From contig CAZVYJ010000004.1 of NCBI GenBank assembly GCA_964631565.1, positions 27,555-91,554 on the forward strand: a DNA stretch of 64,000 nucleotides, given 5' to 3'. Below the pieces are notes generated by a model, which saw only the letters and a list, made by a program, of their open reading frames with translations, did no database searches and was not told where the DNA came from. Within the stretch, counting starts at the first letter, position 1; the number at the start of each line of letters is the position of its first letter. This document shows positions 45,702-54,213 of the stretch, one piece after another. The position numbers and the translations under genes are program-made. The DNA comes from CAZVYJ01 sp964631565 (GTDB taxonomy: Bacteria > Planctomycetota > Phycisphaerae > SM23-33).

Positions 45702-48344
45702 TTATATGAGTGAATGCAGTTTCTGCATCGCGGCGTCATACTGCTTGCCGCTGAAACAGAAGTAAAGTTCGGTAAATCTGCTTCTAAGCGTTTTGACCTT
45801 GTCGATTACCTTCTTGCCGTCGGCGACGTCTTTTATCAGCTGGGCGACAGTCCGGAAATCATCGGCTCCCATGCCGAACCGCGTCATTTCCGAAACACCC
45901 ATTCGGATCGCGCCAGAGGCCGAGAAACCTTCATCGTACGGGCCGGCCTGGTAATTGACGATGATATTGTTGTCTTCCAGAGCACGGGCGAGTGCTGGGC
46001 CTCGGGCATATCCGACGTTCACAATTACCTGGTGCGTTTCGGTGTAATCGACGGCCGGATCGCCGGCGACGTCAAGCCCGCAGGCCTTCAGCGCCTTGGC
46101 GAAAGTTTTGGCGTTGGCGATGACGGCCGGCTGGTACTCCGCCTTGAAGTGGTTCATTTCATAGGCAGCCATCAGCAGGCCCAGCAGCGTGCCGAGATGG
46201 TGATTGCTCACCGCGCCCGGGAACGCCCGCCGCTTGACCGCCTCCCAAAGCTCGTAACGGACTTCATGCTCGCTGAAGTTTCCGCCGATAACGCCCCGCT
46301 GCGTGCCGAAGAACGTTTTGTGCGTCGAGCCGGTAACAAGGTCCGCGCCCTGCCTGAACGGTTCCTGGAAATGCGGCCCCAGAAGCCCGAGCACGTGGGC
46401 CATGTCGTACATGATGACGCAGTCAATGCCCGCTTCGCGAATGAACGCCTTCAGCTCCGCTACCGGCTCGGGGTGCAGAACTGCACTGCGGCCAAGGATC
46501 ATAAGCTCCGGTTTGTGCTGCTCGATGAGCTTTTTGCAGGCTGCAACGTCAATTTTATAAGGATTGTCCGCAAGGACCGGGAAGTTTACGGCAGCCGGCA
46601 TTTCAGTCACCGGGTCGCGGGCGATGAAGTCTTTCAGCGCGCCCATCGGCTGGGAGCTGAGGTGCCCGCCCTTGATGATGCTGTTGTTCATTACCTTGCG
46701 GATTCGCCGCGGCTCGACCTTGCGGCTGGCGCGATTGAGATAATCCACCATCGCGCTGAACACTATGGCGTTGGCCATCTGACCGCTGACGGCGCGGGTT
46801 TCGACCTCGCGGCAGCCCAGATAGGCCTTCATTTCCTCCGCGAGTAACTGCTCGACCTTCGAGATGAAGTCCGTGCCCTGGTAATAGAAGACCTCGGCGT
46901 CGTCGAAGGCCTTCACTTCCTTATGCTCGGCGTAGCGGAAGGCCGGGTCCATGACAGAAAGCAGCCTGACCATCGGCGAGGCCGTCTGTTCCGACGGGAT
47001 CAGGTTTATGCATTCCTGCTGCCGCCATGCGGTGTTTGCTATGGCGTCGTCGAGTAGTTCAGCGACTTTCGTTTTTGCGACTGTCGGCGCGGGCGATTTC
47101 TCGGCGCTGCCGCTTTTCAGCAGCATCGATCTTGCATACGGGGCCGCCTCGGAGCGGAGATTACACCGCACGATGCAGGCCTCGACCCGTTTACCGCGAA
47201 TCTCGATGAAGACCCTGTCGCCCTCCCTCAGATTGCTGTCCAGCATGGCCAGGCAGATTGCCCGCATCTGGCTGTCGTCGGTGAACACACTTTCGAGCGC
47301 ATCACCTTCAATCCGCCAATAAGGCACCATCGTGCCGCTGGTCACGTAGCCGACGTGCCTGTCGCCGACGAACACCTTTGCGCCGGCCCGAGCTATCGCC
47401 TTTTCCGCGACGGCGAGCGGATGAATCACGCGCGGCAGTGCAGCAACATCGGACGTATCGCCAAACGTGATTCGCCTGAACGCATCGAATTGTTTCTGCA
47501 GTTCCGCCCTGCCGATGAACTCGCCCTTCAGCGGCGAAAAGCTCACGGCGAATTTCGCAAGCGGGCAGGCGAAAATCGGTATCTCCCTGCCGTCAGCATC
47601 GACGCCAAGCTCGTGGCCGTAAAGAGGCAGGCCCGCTTCCAGCCGCAGCGTGTCCCTGGCGCCCAGGCCGATGGGAGCGGCTCCTTTTTCCAGCAGCAGG
47701 TCCCAGATTGCCGGCGCCTTGGCCGTTTCGATGAACAGCTCGAATCCCAGCGGCTCGCCGGTGTAGCCGGTCCTGGCCAGCATCACGCGACAGCCGTTTA
47801 TACGAACGATGCTGAGCTCGTTGCGCTTCGGCTCGGGCAGGCGGCCCGATTCAATCACGCCAAGGAGAATTTCCTTTGACAGAGGCCCCTGGAGCGAAAT
47901 CATTGCGATTTCGTTGGTTTTGTCCGTGAGCTTCACGTCTGCGAACCCGCCCAGCAGCGACTGGAAGTGGTCCCAGTCTTTCGCGCGATTGGACGCGTTT
48001 ACCACCAGCAGATATTCATCTTCGACGAAGCGGTAAAGGTACGCATCATCGACCGCCCCGCCGGATGAGTTGGGAATCATCGTGTACTGGGCCTGGCCGA
48101 CTTCCAGCGCCGCGGCGTTGTTGGTCAGCACGTGCTGGAGAAACGCCAGCTTGCCGTCGCCGCGCAGAATGAACCTGCCCATATGCGACACGTCGAACAG
48201 TCCCGCTTTTTTGCGAGTGGCCAGATGCTCAGCCACTATGCCGGTCGGGTACTGAATTGGCATGTCCCAGCCGCCGAACTCGACCATCTTCGCGCCGAGA
48301 GCGATATGCCTGTCGTGGAAAACCGTTTTGAATATTTCGCTCAT
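45702..48344 (-). CDS. fused aminomethyltransferase-serine hydroxymethyltransferase (GcvT-SHMT)
   Basis: An 880-residue two-enzyme protein. Residues 1 to about 405 are GcvT: MVEFGGWDMPIQYP, DVSHMGRFIL, NSSGGAVDDAYLYR with the acidic catalytic site, RTGYTGEPLGFEL. After a linker (about 406-425), residues 426-880 are SHMT-like: INLIPSEQTASP start, GGHLSS, PLP Lys676 in VTGSTHKTFFGTQRGVIGG, and the C-terminal GAIRMGVSEMTRFGMG. The SHMT half is divergent at the YRYAEHKEVKAF segment. GcvT makes methylene-THF, which SHMT uses to turn glycine into serine, so direct passage between halves is plausible. The ATG at 48344 starts the GcvT domain 22 bases after the upstream stop. Confidence 0.9.
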   Translation of the reverse strand: MSEIFKTVFHDRHIALGAKMVEFGGWDMPIQYPTGIVAEHLATRKKAGLFDVSHMGRFILRGDGKLAFLQHVLTNNAAALEVGQAQYTMIPNSSGGAVDDAYLYRFVEDEYLLVVNASNRAKDWDHFQSLLGGFADVKLTDKTNEIAMISLQGPLSKEILLGVIESGRLPEPKRNELSIVRINGCRVMLARTGYTGEPLGFELFIETAKAPAIWDLLLEKGAAPIGLGARDTLRLEAGLPLYGHELGVDADGREIPIFACPLAKFAVSFSPLKGEFIGRAELQKQFDAFRRITFGDTSDVAALPRVIHPLAVAEKAIARAGAKVFVGDRHVGYVTSGTMVPYWRIEGDALESVFTDDSQMRAICLAMLDSNLREGDRVFIEIRGKRVEACIVRCNLRSEAAPYARSMLLKSGSAEKSPAPTVAKTKVAELLDDAIANTAWRQQECINLIPSEQTASPMVRLLSVMDPAFRYAEHKEVKAFDDAEVFYYQGTDFISKVEQLLAEEMKAYLGCREVETRAVSGQMANAIVFSAMVDYLNRASRKVEPRRIRKVMNNSIIKGGHLSSQPMGALKDFIARDPVTEMPAAVNFPVLADNPYKIDVAACKKLIEQHKPELMILGRSAVLHPEPVAELKAFIREAGIDCVIMYDMAHVLGLLGPHFQEPFRQGADLVTGSTHKTFFGTQRGVIGGNFSEHEVRYELWEAVKRRAFPGAVSNHHLGTLLGLLMAAYEMNHFKAEYQPAVIANAKTFAKALKACGLDVAGDPAVDYTETHQVIVNVGYARGPALARALEDNNIIVNYQAGPYDEGFSASGAIRMGVSEMTRFGMGADDFRTVAQLIKDVADGKKVIDKVKTLRSRFTELYFCFSGKQYDAAMQKLHSLI

Positions 48345-48366
48345 GTGATTGTCCGTATCTGCCAGC

Positions 48367-49575
48367 TCAGGATTCCGCGTAGGCCTTGAATTTGGCCAGA
48401 CCTTCTTCGATGTCGGCCAGGTTGATTCCGGAATATGCCAGGCGGATATAATACTGCGATTCGCCTTCCAATGGTCTGCCGAAATGCCGTCGCGTGCAGA
48501 AAGAAACGCCGGTTTCACGCAGCACGGTCGTCCGGAATGTATCGTAATTGGTCAGACCCTTCCGCTGCATGAGTTTTGTGACGTTCGGGAAAAGATAGAA
48601 CGTGGCTTCCGGCCTGAAGCACTTCACGCCGTCTATCGAGTTGAGAATTTCAACCGCCCTGTCGCGGCGCTGCTTCAGTATGCCGATGATCCTGTTGTGC
48701 CCGCTCTGGTCGCCGGTAAGAGCCTCGATGGCGCCGTACTGGATGAAATGGTTCGAGCACGATTCGTCGTTCACATTGAGCTTGGCGATTTCATCGACAA
48801 GCAGTTTCGGCCCGACGGCTGCTCCAAGCCGCCAGCCCGTCATGGCGTACTTCTTGGAGAATGTGTAGAGAATCAGGCAGCGATCAGCCATGCCCGGCAG
48901 CGATGCAAGCGACCTTGACTTGCCGGAATACCGCATGTCGAAATACGCCTCGTCGCAAAGCACGAACAGATTGTGTTTACGAACGAGTTCGGCCAGCCGG
49001 GCAAGATCCTGCGGCGACGCCTCGGCCCCGGTCGGGTTCTGCAGGTCGTTGAGCACAAGCAGCCTGGTTTTCGGCGTTATAAGCTCCAGGAGCGCATCGA
49101 TGTCTATTTCATAGTTCGACTCGCCCTCTTTGTATGAATACGGGACGGCTACCCCGCCGTGGAACTCTATCTGCGATTCATAAATCGGATAGCCGGGGTT
49201 GGGATAAAGAACCTCGTCGCCGGGGTTCATCATCGCCAGGAAAAACTTGGAGATGGTCGGCTTGCCGCCCGGCTCGATCACCACGTTTTCCATCGTATAT
49301 CTCGTGCCGTGCGAGCGGTTAATATCCTCCGCAAGCAGTTCGCGGAGTTTCGGTATGCCGTAGTTCGGGCAGTAACCGGTTTTGCCGTCTTTCATCGCCT
49401 TGTAAGTGGCGTCGATAATATTCTGCGGCGTGGTGATGTTCATGTCGCCCAGATGGAACGGATAAACCCGGTTGCCCTTCGCCGCGAAGGCGGCCGCCTC
49501 GGCCGAAACGGCAAACGCCGTTTCCGTGCCGAGCCTTTTGAGACGATCCGCCAGCCTTATGTTTGAATTACTCAT
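48367..49575 (-). CDS. class I/II pyridoxal-phosphate aminotransferase
   Basis: A 402-residue fold-type I aminotransferase. PLP lysine is Lys241 in FSKKYAMTGWRLG; NDLQNPTGAEAS holds the conserved Asn-Pro pair, DEAYFDMRYSG the Asp that binds the ring, and YIRLAYSG a carboxylate-binding arginine. Similarity to alanine/aspartate-type enzymes is evident, but substrate cannot be told. It sits between the 2-hydroxyacid dehydrogenase (13 bases) and GcvT-SHMT (22 bases). That location favours serine, glyoxylate or hydroxypyruvate. The ATG at 49575 fits the alignment of the N-terminus. Confidence 0.92.
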   Translation of the reverse strand: MSNSNIRLADRLKRLGTETAFAVSAEAAAFAAKGNRVYPFHLGDMNITTPQNIIDATYKAMKDGKTGYCPNYGIPKLRELLAEDINRSHGTRYTMENVVIEPGGKPTISKFFLAMMNPGDEVLYPNPGYPIYESQIEFHGGVAVPYSYKEGESNYEIDIDALLELITPKTRLLVLNDLQNPTGAEASPQDLARLAELVRKHNLFVLCDEAYFDMRYSGKSRSLASLPGMADRCLILYTFSKKYAMTGWRLGAAVGPKLLVDEIAKLNVNDESCSNHFIQYGAIEALTGDQSGHNRIIGILKQRRDRAVEILNSIDGVKCFRPEATFYLFPNVTKLMQRKGLTNYDTFRTTVLRETGVSFCTRRHFGRPLEGESQYYIRLAYSGINLADIEEGLAKFKAYAES

Positions 49576-49588
49576 ATAGACTCCAGTT

Positions 49589-50545
49589 TCAGTTGACGAC
49601 ATTAATCGGCTCTCCTTTTATGAATGCCTTTACATTCTCCGCAGTGGTCTGCATGAGACGGCGCCTGGCAGCCAGGGTCGCCCAGGCGATGTGCGGTGTA
49701 ATAATGCAGTTTTTCGCAGTCAGCAGCGGATTTGTATCCGCTATAGGCTCGGACGAAACCACGTCGACGGCAGCGCCGGCTATCTTGCCTGCATTGAGTG
49801 CTGCGGCGAGGTCGGCTTCATTAACCAGTCCGCCGCGGGAAGTGTTGATGAGGACCGCATCTTTTTTCATCAGCCTCAAAAGTTTCTTGTTCACCATTCC
49901 AGCATTTTCAGCCGTCTGCGGGCAGTGGAGCGAAACGACGTCGGCCTTGGAGAAAATTTCTTCAATTTCCGCCCACGCGAACGAGTCGTAATCGGGCGCC
50001 TCGCCCTGGCAGACATCGTGTGCGAGAACCTTCATGCCGAAGGCGTCGGCCAGCTTGCCTGCAGCCCGGCCGATCCTGCCGAAACCCACTATGCCCATGG
50101 TCTTCCCGGCCAATTCGACCAGCGGAGTCTCCCAGAAACAGAACTCCCCTTTCCGTTTCCACTCGCCTTCATGCACGAGCCTGTCGTGCAGGCCGACGTG
50201 GTGGCATAGTTCGAGCAGCAGAGCGAAAGTCATCTGGGCGACCGAGGCGGTGCCGTAAATCGGAACGTTTGAAACCGGCACACCCTTTGCACGGGCAGCC
50301 TTGACGTCAACAACGTTGTACCCTGTCGCCAGAACCGCGATAAATTTCAGGTCGGAAAGTTTATCGAGAGTCTCTTTTGTCAGCGGAGTTTTGTTCGTGA
50401 GCAGGATGTCCGCCCCGGCTGCCCTGCTGAGGATTTCGCCCGGCTGGGTCTTGCCGTAAAGCACAAACTCGCCCTGCTTTTCCACCTCAGTCCACGGATT
50501 GTCACCGGGATTCAGTGTCTGACCGTCCAGAACCACGATTTTCAT
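49589..50545 (-). CDS. D-2-hydroxyacid dehydrogenase, likely hydroxypyruvate/glycerate type
   Basis: A 318-residue NAD(P)-dependent reductase. The Rossmann motif GFGRIG is at 154-159; the catalytic triad is Arg237 (NTSRGGLV), Glu266 (SSEP) and His285 (TPHIAW). The N-terminal half shows ATGYNVVDVKAARAKGVPVS, with the usual substrate-binding loop. It is the first gene after the glycine riboswitch and its closest look is to glycerate dehydrogenase. With the aminotransferase next to it, reduction of hydroxypyruvate to D-glycerate is a reasonable role. The ATG at 50545 has AAGGAG upstream. Confidence 0.9.
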   Translation of the reverse strand: MKIVVLDGQTLNPGDNPWTEVEKQGEFVLYGKTQPGEILSRAAGADILLTNKTPLTKETLDKLSDLKFIAVLATGYNVVDVKAARAKGVPVSNVPIYGTASVAQMTFALLLELCHHVGLHDRLVHEGEWKRKGEFCFWETPLVELAGKTMGIVGFGRIGRAAGKLADAFGMKVLAHDVCQGEAPDYDSFAWAEIEEIFSKADVVSLHCPQTAENAGMVNKKLLRLMKKDAVLINTSRGGLVNEADLAAALNAGKIAGAAVDVVSSEPIADTNPLLTAKNCIITPHIAWATLAARRRLMQTTAENVKAFIKGEPINVVN

Positions 50546-50673
50546 CGTTTCTCCTTGCTGTTGGCTGGAAGGCAACTGCCCCGATACCCTCGATCGGAAA
50601 AACGCCCGCCGACCGGGATTTTGTGGGTTGTGTTGAGAGGAGAAACGCGAAATCAGCGAACTCGCTCGTCAAT

Positions 50674-50882
50674 CAACCTCTGGGGTCGCGTAAACCTTCA
50701 TAATTAAAAAGTTACGCCTCTGTCCTCGTACCTGAGAGATCCGGCCTTTCGGCCTTGCCCCGTCGGTGTCCGCAGACTCTCCAGAGGTTGGCAGCCGGCG
50801 TCCTTTTGCCTGAGAGTTTCACCTTCTTTATTAAAAGAGGGTTTGCCCCTTCGGCGGTCCTGACGGACTCTCTCCGCCGGCA
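50674..50882 (-). promoter_or_regulatory. tandem glycine riboswitch with expression platform
   Basis: Two glycine aptamers lie on the minus strand. Aptamer I (about 50880 to 50794) has perfect 7-base P1 arms (GCCGGCG/CGCCGGC), GGGGCAAACC and AAACTCTCAGGCAAAAGGAC. Aptamer II (50790 to about 50715) has CTGGAGAGTC, GACGGGGCAAG and ATCTCTCAGGTACGAGGAC, closed by CCTCTG/CAGAGG. CAACCTCTGG (50790-50781) can alternatively pair with CCAGAGGTTG (50683-50674), a 10-base switch. It precedes the glycine operon and presumably turns it on with glycine. Confidence 0.95.
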
Positions 50883-50888
50883 AAGCTA

Positions 50889-50917
50889 ATAATGCAGATG
50901 TTAAAGACGGTAGTCAA
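50889..50917 (-). promoter_or_regulatory. sigma-70-type promoter of the glycine operon
   Basis: On the minus strand TTGACT (50917-50912), 17 bases, then CATTAT (50894-50889). The start lands just upstream of aptamer I. Box scores are 5/6 and 4/6. Confidence 0.65.
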
Positions 50918-51172
50918 CCGAAAAAGAATATAAAGGACTGTTCGCCGCCGTTTATCGCGGGAAACATGCTCCTGCGAACATGATGCATGGAGGCGTCAAA
51001 CCGCCCTGCCGGGCGGCACGGGGGATGTCCACACCCGAAACATGCATGCCCGCTTTTTCGCCGGCATACCCGCACTACTTGTCTGCATGCCTGCCCGTCA
51101 TCGCCAATCTTCGCCTGTCATATATATTCATTTATGGCGATGTGACAATCTAATGCCGGCATCGCGCCGTAT
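50918..51172. other. intergenic region between the glycine operon and parB
   Basis: About 255 bases without a gene. It holds a hairpin CCGCCC-TGCC-GGGCGG (51001-51016) with a weak T-run on the minus strand, possibly a parB terminator, and repeated ACATGC/GCATGC words. No ORF with a ribosome-binding site is seen. Confidence 0.5.
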
Positions 51173-52147
51173 TCAGCTGTCGATCTTCGCGCCCAGGGAA
51201 TTTGAGATGCGGTCAAAATCATCCAGGCTGTAGTAATCAATGATGATCCTGCCTGTGTTTTTCTTTCTGCCCGGCCTGACCTGAACCCGAGTGCCGACTG
51301 AACGCGTAAGCTGCTCTTCCAGATCACGCAGGTATGCGGGCCTGGCGAGAGAAACTTTCGTCGTGACTTCCTGTGGCTGGCTTGCCCCGGCGACGAGCTG
51401 TTCCAGATTCCTTACGCTCAGCCCCTTGGCCACGACTTTCCGAGCCAGCTTGGCCTGCTTCTCCGGCTGGTTGACCAGGCCGGCGATTATTTTTGCGTGA
51501 CCGAAAGTCAGTTCGCCGCTTCGCAGAAGCCCCTGCACCTCATCGCATAAGTCTAGCATTCTCAAATAGTTAGACACGGTAGTCCGCGGCTCGCCGAGCC
51601 TTTCCGCCGCCTGGGCATGAGTCAGTTTGAACTGCTCCATGTACTTATGGTACGCCTCTGCCCGCTCTATCGGATTCAGATCGGCGCGCTGGAGGTTTTC
51701 TACCAGCGCCCATTCCGCCATCTGCTGGGCGGTCGCTTTGCGGACGATCGCCGGGACGTAATTAAGTTCGGCTTTTTGTGCCGCACGAAGACGGCGTTCG
51801 CCGGCGACCAGCACATACGGCTTCGATGCCCCGGGACCGGCCGGAGCTACCAGTATCGGCTGAAGAATGCCCTGCTGCCTTATGCTGTCTGTGAGTTCCG
51901 CCAGTTCAGCCTCGCTGAAATCACGACGCGGCTGATATGGATTCGGCGCGATATCGCCTATGGCCACCTGCCGGGTTGCTTCGCCGGTTGACGAACCGAG
52001 TTTTATTGCCCCGTGAATTTCCGGCGATTCGGCAATCGGTTCATATCGCCCTTCCTGTGCAGCTTCGCTCATTGAACTGGTTATCAGGCTGGACAAGCCG
52101 CGGCCAAGACGGCGTTTATGGTGTTTTACTGAGGATTTATCGGCCAT
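51173..52147 (-). CDS. parB: chromosome partitioning protein ParB
   Basis: A 324-residue ParB. The CTP-binding box GERRLRA is at 116-122, the ENLQR box at 150-154, a helix-turn-helix around THAQAAERLGEPRTTVSNYL, and a C-terminal dimerisation domain. The N-terminus has the ParA-interacting KRRLGRGLSSLI, typical of chromosomal ParB. ParB loads at parS and recruits SMC. No parA lies next to it; the upstream gene is asnB. Two parS-like palindromes lie upstream (52186-52201, 52290-52305), suggesting autoregulation. Chromosomal parB often lies near the origin. Confidence 0.96.
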   Translation of the reverse strand: MADKSSVKHHKRRLGRGLSSLITSSMSEAAQEGRYEPIAESPEIHGAIKLGSSTGEATRQVAIGDIAPNPYQPRRDFSEAELAELTDSIRQQGILQPILVAPAGPGASKPYVLVAGERRLRAAQKAELNYVPAIVRKATAQQMAEWALVENLQRADLNPIERAEAYHKYMEQFKLTHAQAAERLGEPRTTVSNYLRMLDLCDEVQGLLRSGELTFGHAKIIAGLVNQPEKQAKLARKVVAKGLSVRNLEQLVAGASQPQEVTTKVSLARPAYLRDLEEQLTRSVGTRVQVRPGRKKNTGRIIIDYYSLDDFDRISNSLGAKIDS

Positions 52148-52185
52148 TCGGGGCCTCCTTTCCCTTTATGGGTGGCTGCAATGAA

Positions 52186-52201
52186 TGTTCCACGTGGAAC
52201 A
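52186..52201. promoter_or_regulatory. parS-like palindrome proximal to parB
   Basis: TGTTCCACGTGGAACA, a perfect 16-base palindrome and a close parS match (consensus TGTTNCACGTGAAACA with symmetric GG/CC variant). It lies 38 bases upstream of the parB start. Confidence 0.88.
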
Positions 52202-52289
52202 TGATCGGAATAATCCGGTTGACAATCAGGATAACATACGAAACTGCTGTTGCAAGAGGAATGATACTTTATAGGGCGGGAAAACTGAA

Positions 52290-52305
52290 TGTTCCACGTG
52301 GAACA
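52290..52305. promoter_or_regulatory. second parS-like palindrome next to the asnB stop
   Basis: Identical TGTTCCACGTGGAACA, 104 bases from the first copy, right after the asnB stop (52320). The two flank an AT-rich 88-base stretch likely to carry the parB promoter. Confidence 0.88.
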
Positions 52306-52319
52306 TGCCCGGCGATGGA

Positions 52320-54197
52320 TTATCGCCGGGCCAGCCAGCGGGCCAGAACCAGCAGCGCCCAGAGCCTCTCGGCATGGTCGTCCCGGCCGGAAAGATGGTC
52401 GTTCATCAATCCGACAATCGCTTTCTCGCGGAATATACCACGATTCAGAAAATCGCGGTCCAGCAGCGTATCGAGCATCACCTCGCGGAATTCTTCACGC
52501 AGCCACTTCGCCAGAGGTACACCAAAGCCGCGTTTGGGCTGCTGGAAAATTTCGAGCGGCAGCAGGTCGCCAAAAGCCTGGCGGAGAATCATTTTCCCGC
52601 AACGTTTAGAGATTTTCATATCGGCCGGAAGCGATAAGCCCAGCGATACAAGTCTGTGATCCAGCATCGGCGCCCGGAGTTCCAGCGAGCAGGCCATCGA
52701 AGCCATGTCGGCCTTCACCAGCAGATCGTTGGGCAGATAATCCATCAGGTCGTGGTATTGCGCACGCGATATTTCGTCCGGCCAGTCGCCTTGTTCATAC
52801 AGCTCCAGGAAATCCTGTTCCGGTTTTTCGATGTCTGCCGCGGCTGCGAAATCTTCGGTAAACAGCCGGCTAAGGTCGTCTGTCGTGAAGATACTCCGAT
52901 ATCTATAGTATTGGCCGGCAGGGGGATACGGCAGGGCGTCGGCAAAACGAAGCAGCCTGCCGGTTCCGCTGCGTTTGGCTTTTGAGGCGAACGGACGAAC
53001 GATTCCCGCCGCCAGACGGGTGAAGAAATATTGAGCCGGCGACATTTGTGCGGCAAGATGCAGTGCTCGGTATCTGTCGTAGCCGCCGAACACTTCATCG
53101 CCGCCGTCACCGGCCAAGGCTACGGTAACATACTCGCGTGCGGCCTGGCATATCAGCAGTGTGGGAATGGCGCTGGAGTCGGCGAAAGGCTCATCGTATA
53201 TGTCGACCAGGCGGTCGATCATGTCAGGAGAGGGCGGCTTGACATGCAGTTCCGTATGCACGGTTCTGCAATGCTTTGCCACCAGTCTGGCCAGCGGACG
53301 TTCGTCGAACTCCGCTTCATCAAAGCCGGCGGTAAATGTCCTGACTGCCCGCCCGCCTTCGGCAGCCTGCGACATCAGGGCGACTATTATTGAAGAATCA
53401 AGCCCGCCGCTCAGAAGGGCGCCGAGCGGTACATCAGATACCATCCTCGCCTCGACCGCGGCGGAGAGCTCCTTCCGGACAAGATCAACCCAGTCCGCTG
53501 AACTCGGCTGTTCCTGCAAAAGCGCGGGCTGCCAGTATCGCTTCGGCTGGCCAAGTGAATCAGTTGCAGCCATGGTGCAGGCTGGGGAAAGTTTTGAAAT
53601 TTGTGTCCAGACAGACGAAGGGTATCCGATGTAACCGCTTGCTAAATAAGAGCTTATGGCGCAACGACTCTCTTCGCCGGAAAGTCTGCCGCAGGCGAGA
53701 AGTGCCTTTGGTTCTGACGCAAACAGCAGTCGCTGCGGTGTCACCGCATACCAAAGCGGTTTCTGGCCGAGCCGGTCACGGACTAAAAAAAGTTTTCCGG
53801 CGGGGGCATCGTAAATGACGAAGGCGAACATGCCGTCGATGTGATGAACCATCTCTTCGCCGTATTCGCGGTAGAGGTGCAGGAGCACTTCTGTGTCGCC
53901 GGCTGTGCGGAAGCGGGCGCCGCCGCGGATTAGATTTTCTCGCAACGTGCGGAAATTGTATATCTCCCCGTTGAATGCAACGGTGATGCCAGCCTCTTTG
54001 TCGGTCATCGGCTGATGCGATCCCGGCGGGTCGATAACCGAAAGCCGCCGGAAGCCGATTGCGCAACGTCTGTCGGTAGAGAGAAAGCTGCCGGCTTCGT
54101 CAGGTCCGCGGTGGCTGAGTTTTTCGGCCATCGCGACGGCCAGCGCCAAATCGGCTTGTCGCGAGGTTAAGGAAAATTCTCCAGCGAAGCCACACAT
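52320..54197 (-). CDS. asnB: glutamine-hydrolysing asparagine synthetase
   Basis: A 625-residue AsnB. Cys2 (MCGFAG) is the glutaminase nucleophile; residues 1 to about 200 form the Ntn amidotransferase with FNGEIYNF and GDTEVLL. The synthetase domain has the PP-motif SGGLDSS at 263-269, then LAGDGGDEVFGGYDRYRAL and a C-terminal LKADMASMACSLELRAPMLD. It is slightly shorter than cell-wall LPS-type AsnB. It follows a membrane-protein gene by 16 bases and ends next to a parS site. Confidence 0.95.
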   Translation of the reverse strand: MCGFAGEFSLTSRQADLALAVAMAEKLSHRGPDEAGSFLSTDRRCAIGFRRLSVIDPPGSHQPMTDKEAGITVAFNGEIYNFRTLRENLIRGGARFRTAGDTEVLLHLYREYGEEMVHHIDGMFAFVIYDAPAGKLFLVRDRLGQKPLWYAVTPQRLLFASEPKALLACGRLSGEESRCAISSYLASGYIGYPSSVWTQISKLSPACTMAATDSLGQPKRYWQPALLQEQPSSADWVDLVRKELSAAVEARMVSDVPLGALLSGGLDSSIIVALMSQAAEGGRAVRTFTAGFDEAEFDERPLARLVAKHCRTVHTELHVKPPSPDMIDRLVDIYDEPFADSSAIPTLLICQAAREYVTVALAGDGGDEVFGGYDRYRALHLAAQMSPAQYFFTRLAAGIVRPFASKAKRSGTGRLLRFADALPYPPAGQYYRYRSIFTTDDLSRLFTEDFAAAADIEKPEQDFLELYEQGDWPDEISRAQYHDLMDYLPNDLLVKADMASMACSLELRAPMLDHRLVSLGLSLPADMKISKRCGKMILRQAFGDLLPLEIFQQPKRGFGVPLAKWLREEFREVMLDTLLDRDFLNRGIFREKAIVGLMNDHLSGRDDHAERLWALLVLARWLARR

Positions 54198-54213
54198 GTC
54201 TGATATTTTCGCC

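Noticed and set aside
45714..46847. Long plus-strand frames opposite the SHMT half and opposite fliI (16615-17838)
   Set aside because: Mirror frames of strong minus-strand genes, with arginine- and histidine-rich sequence and no domain.
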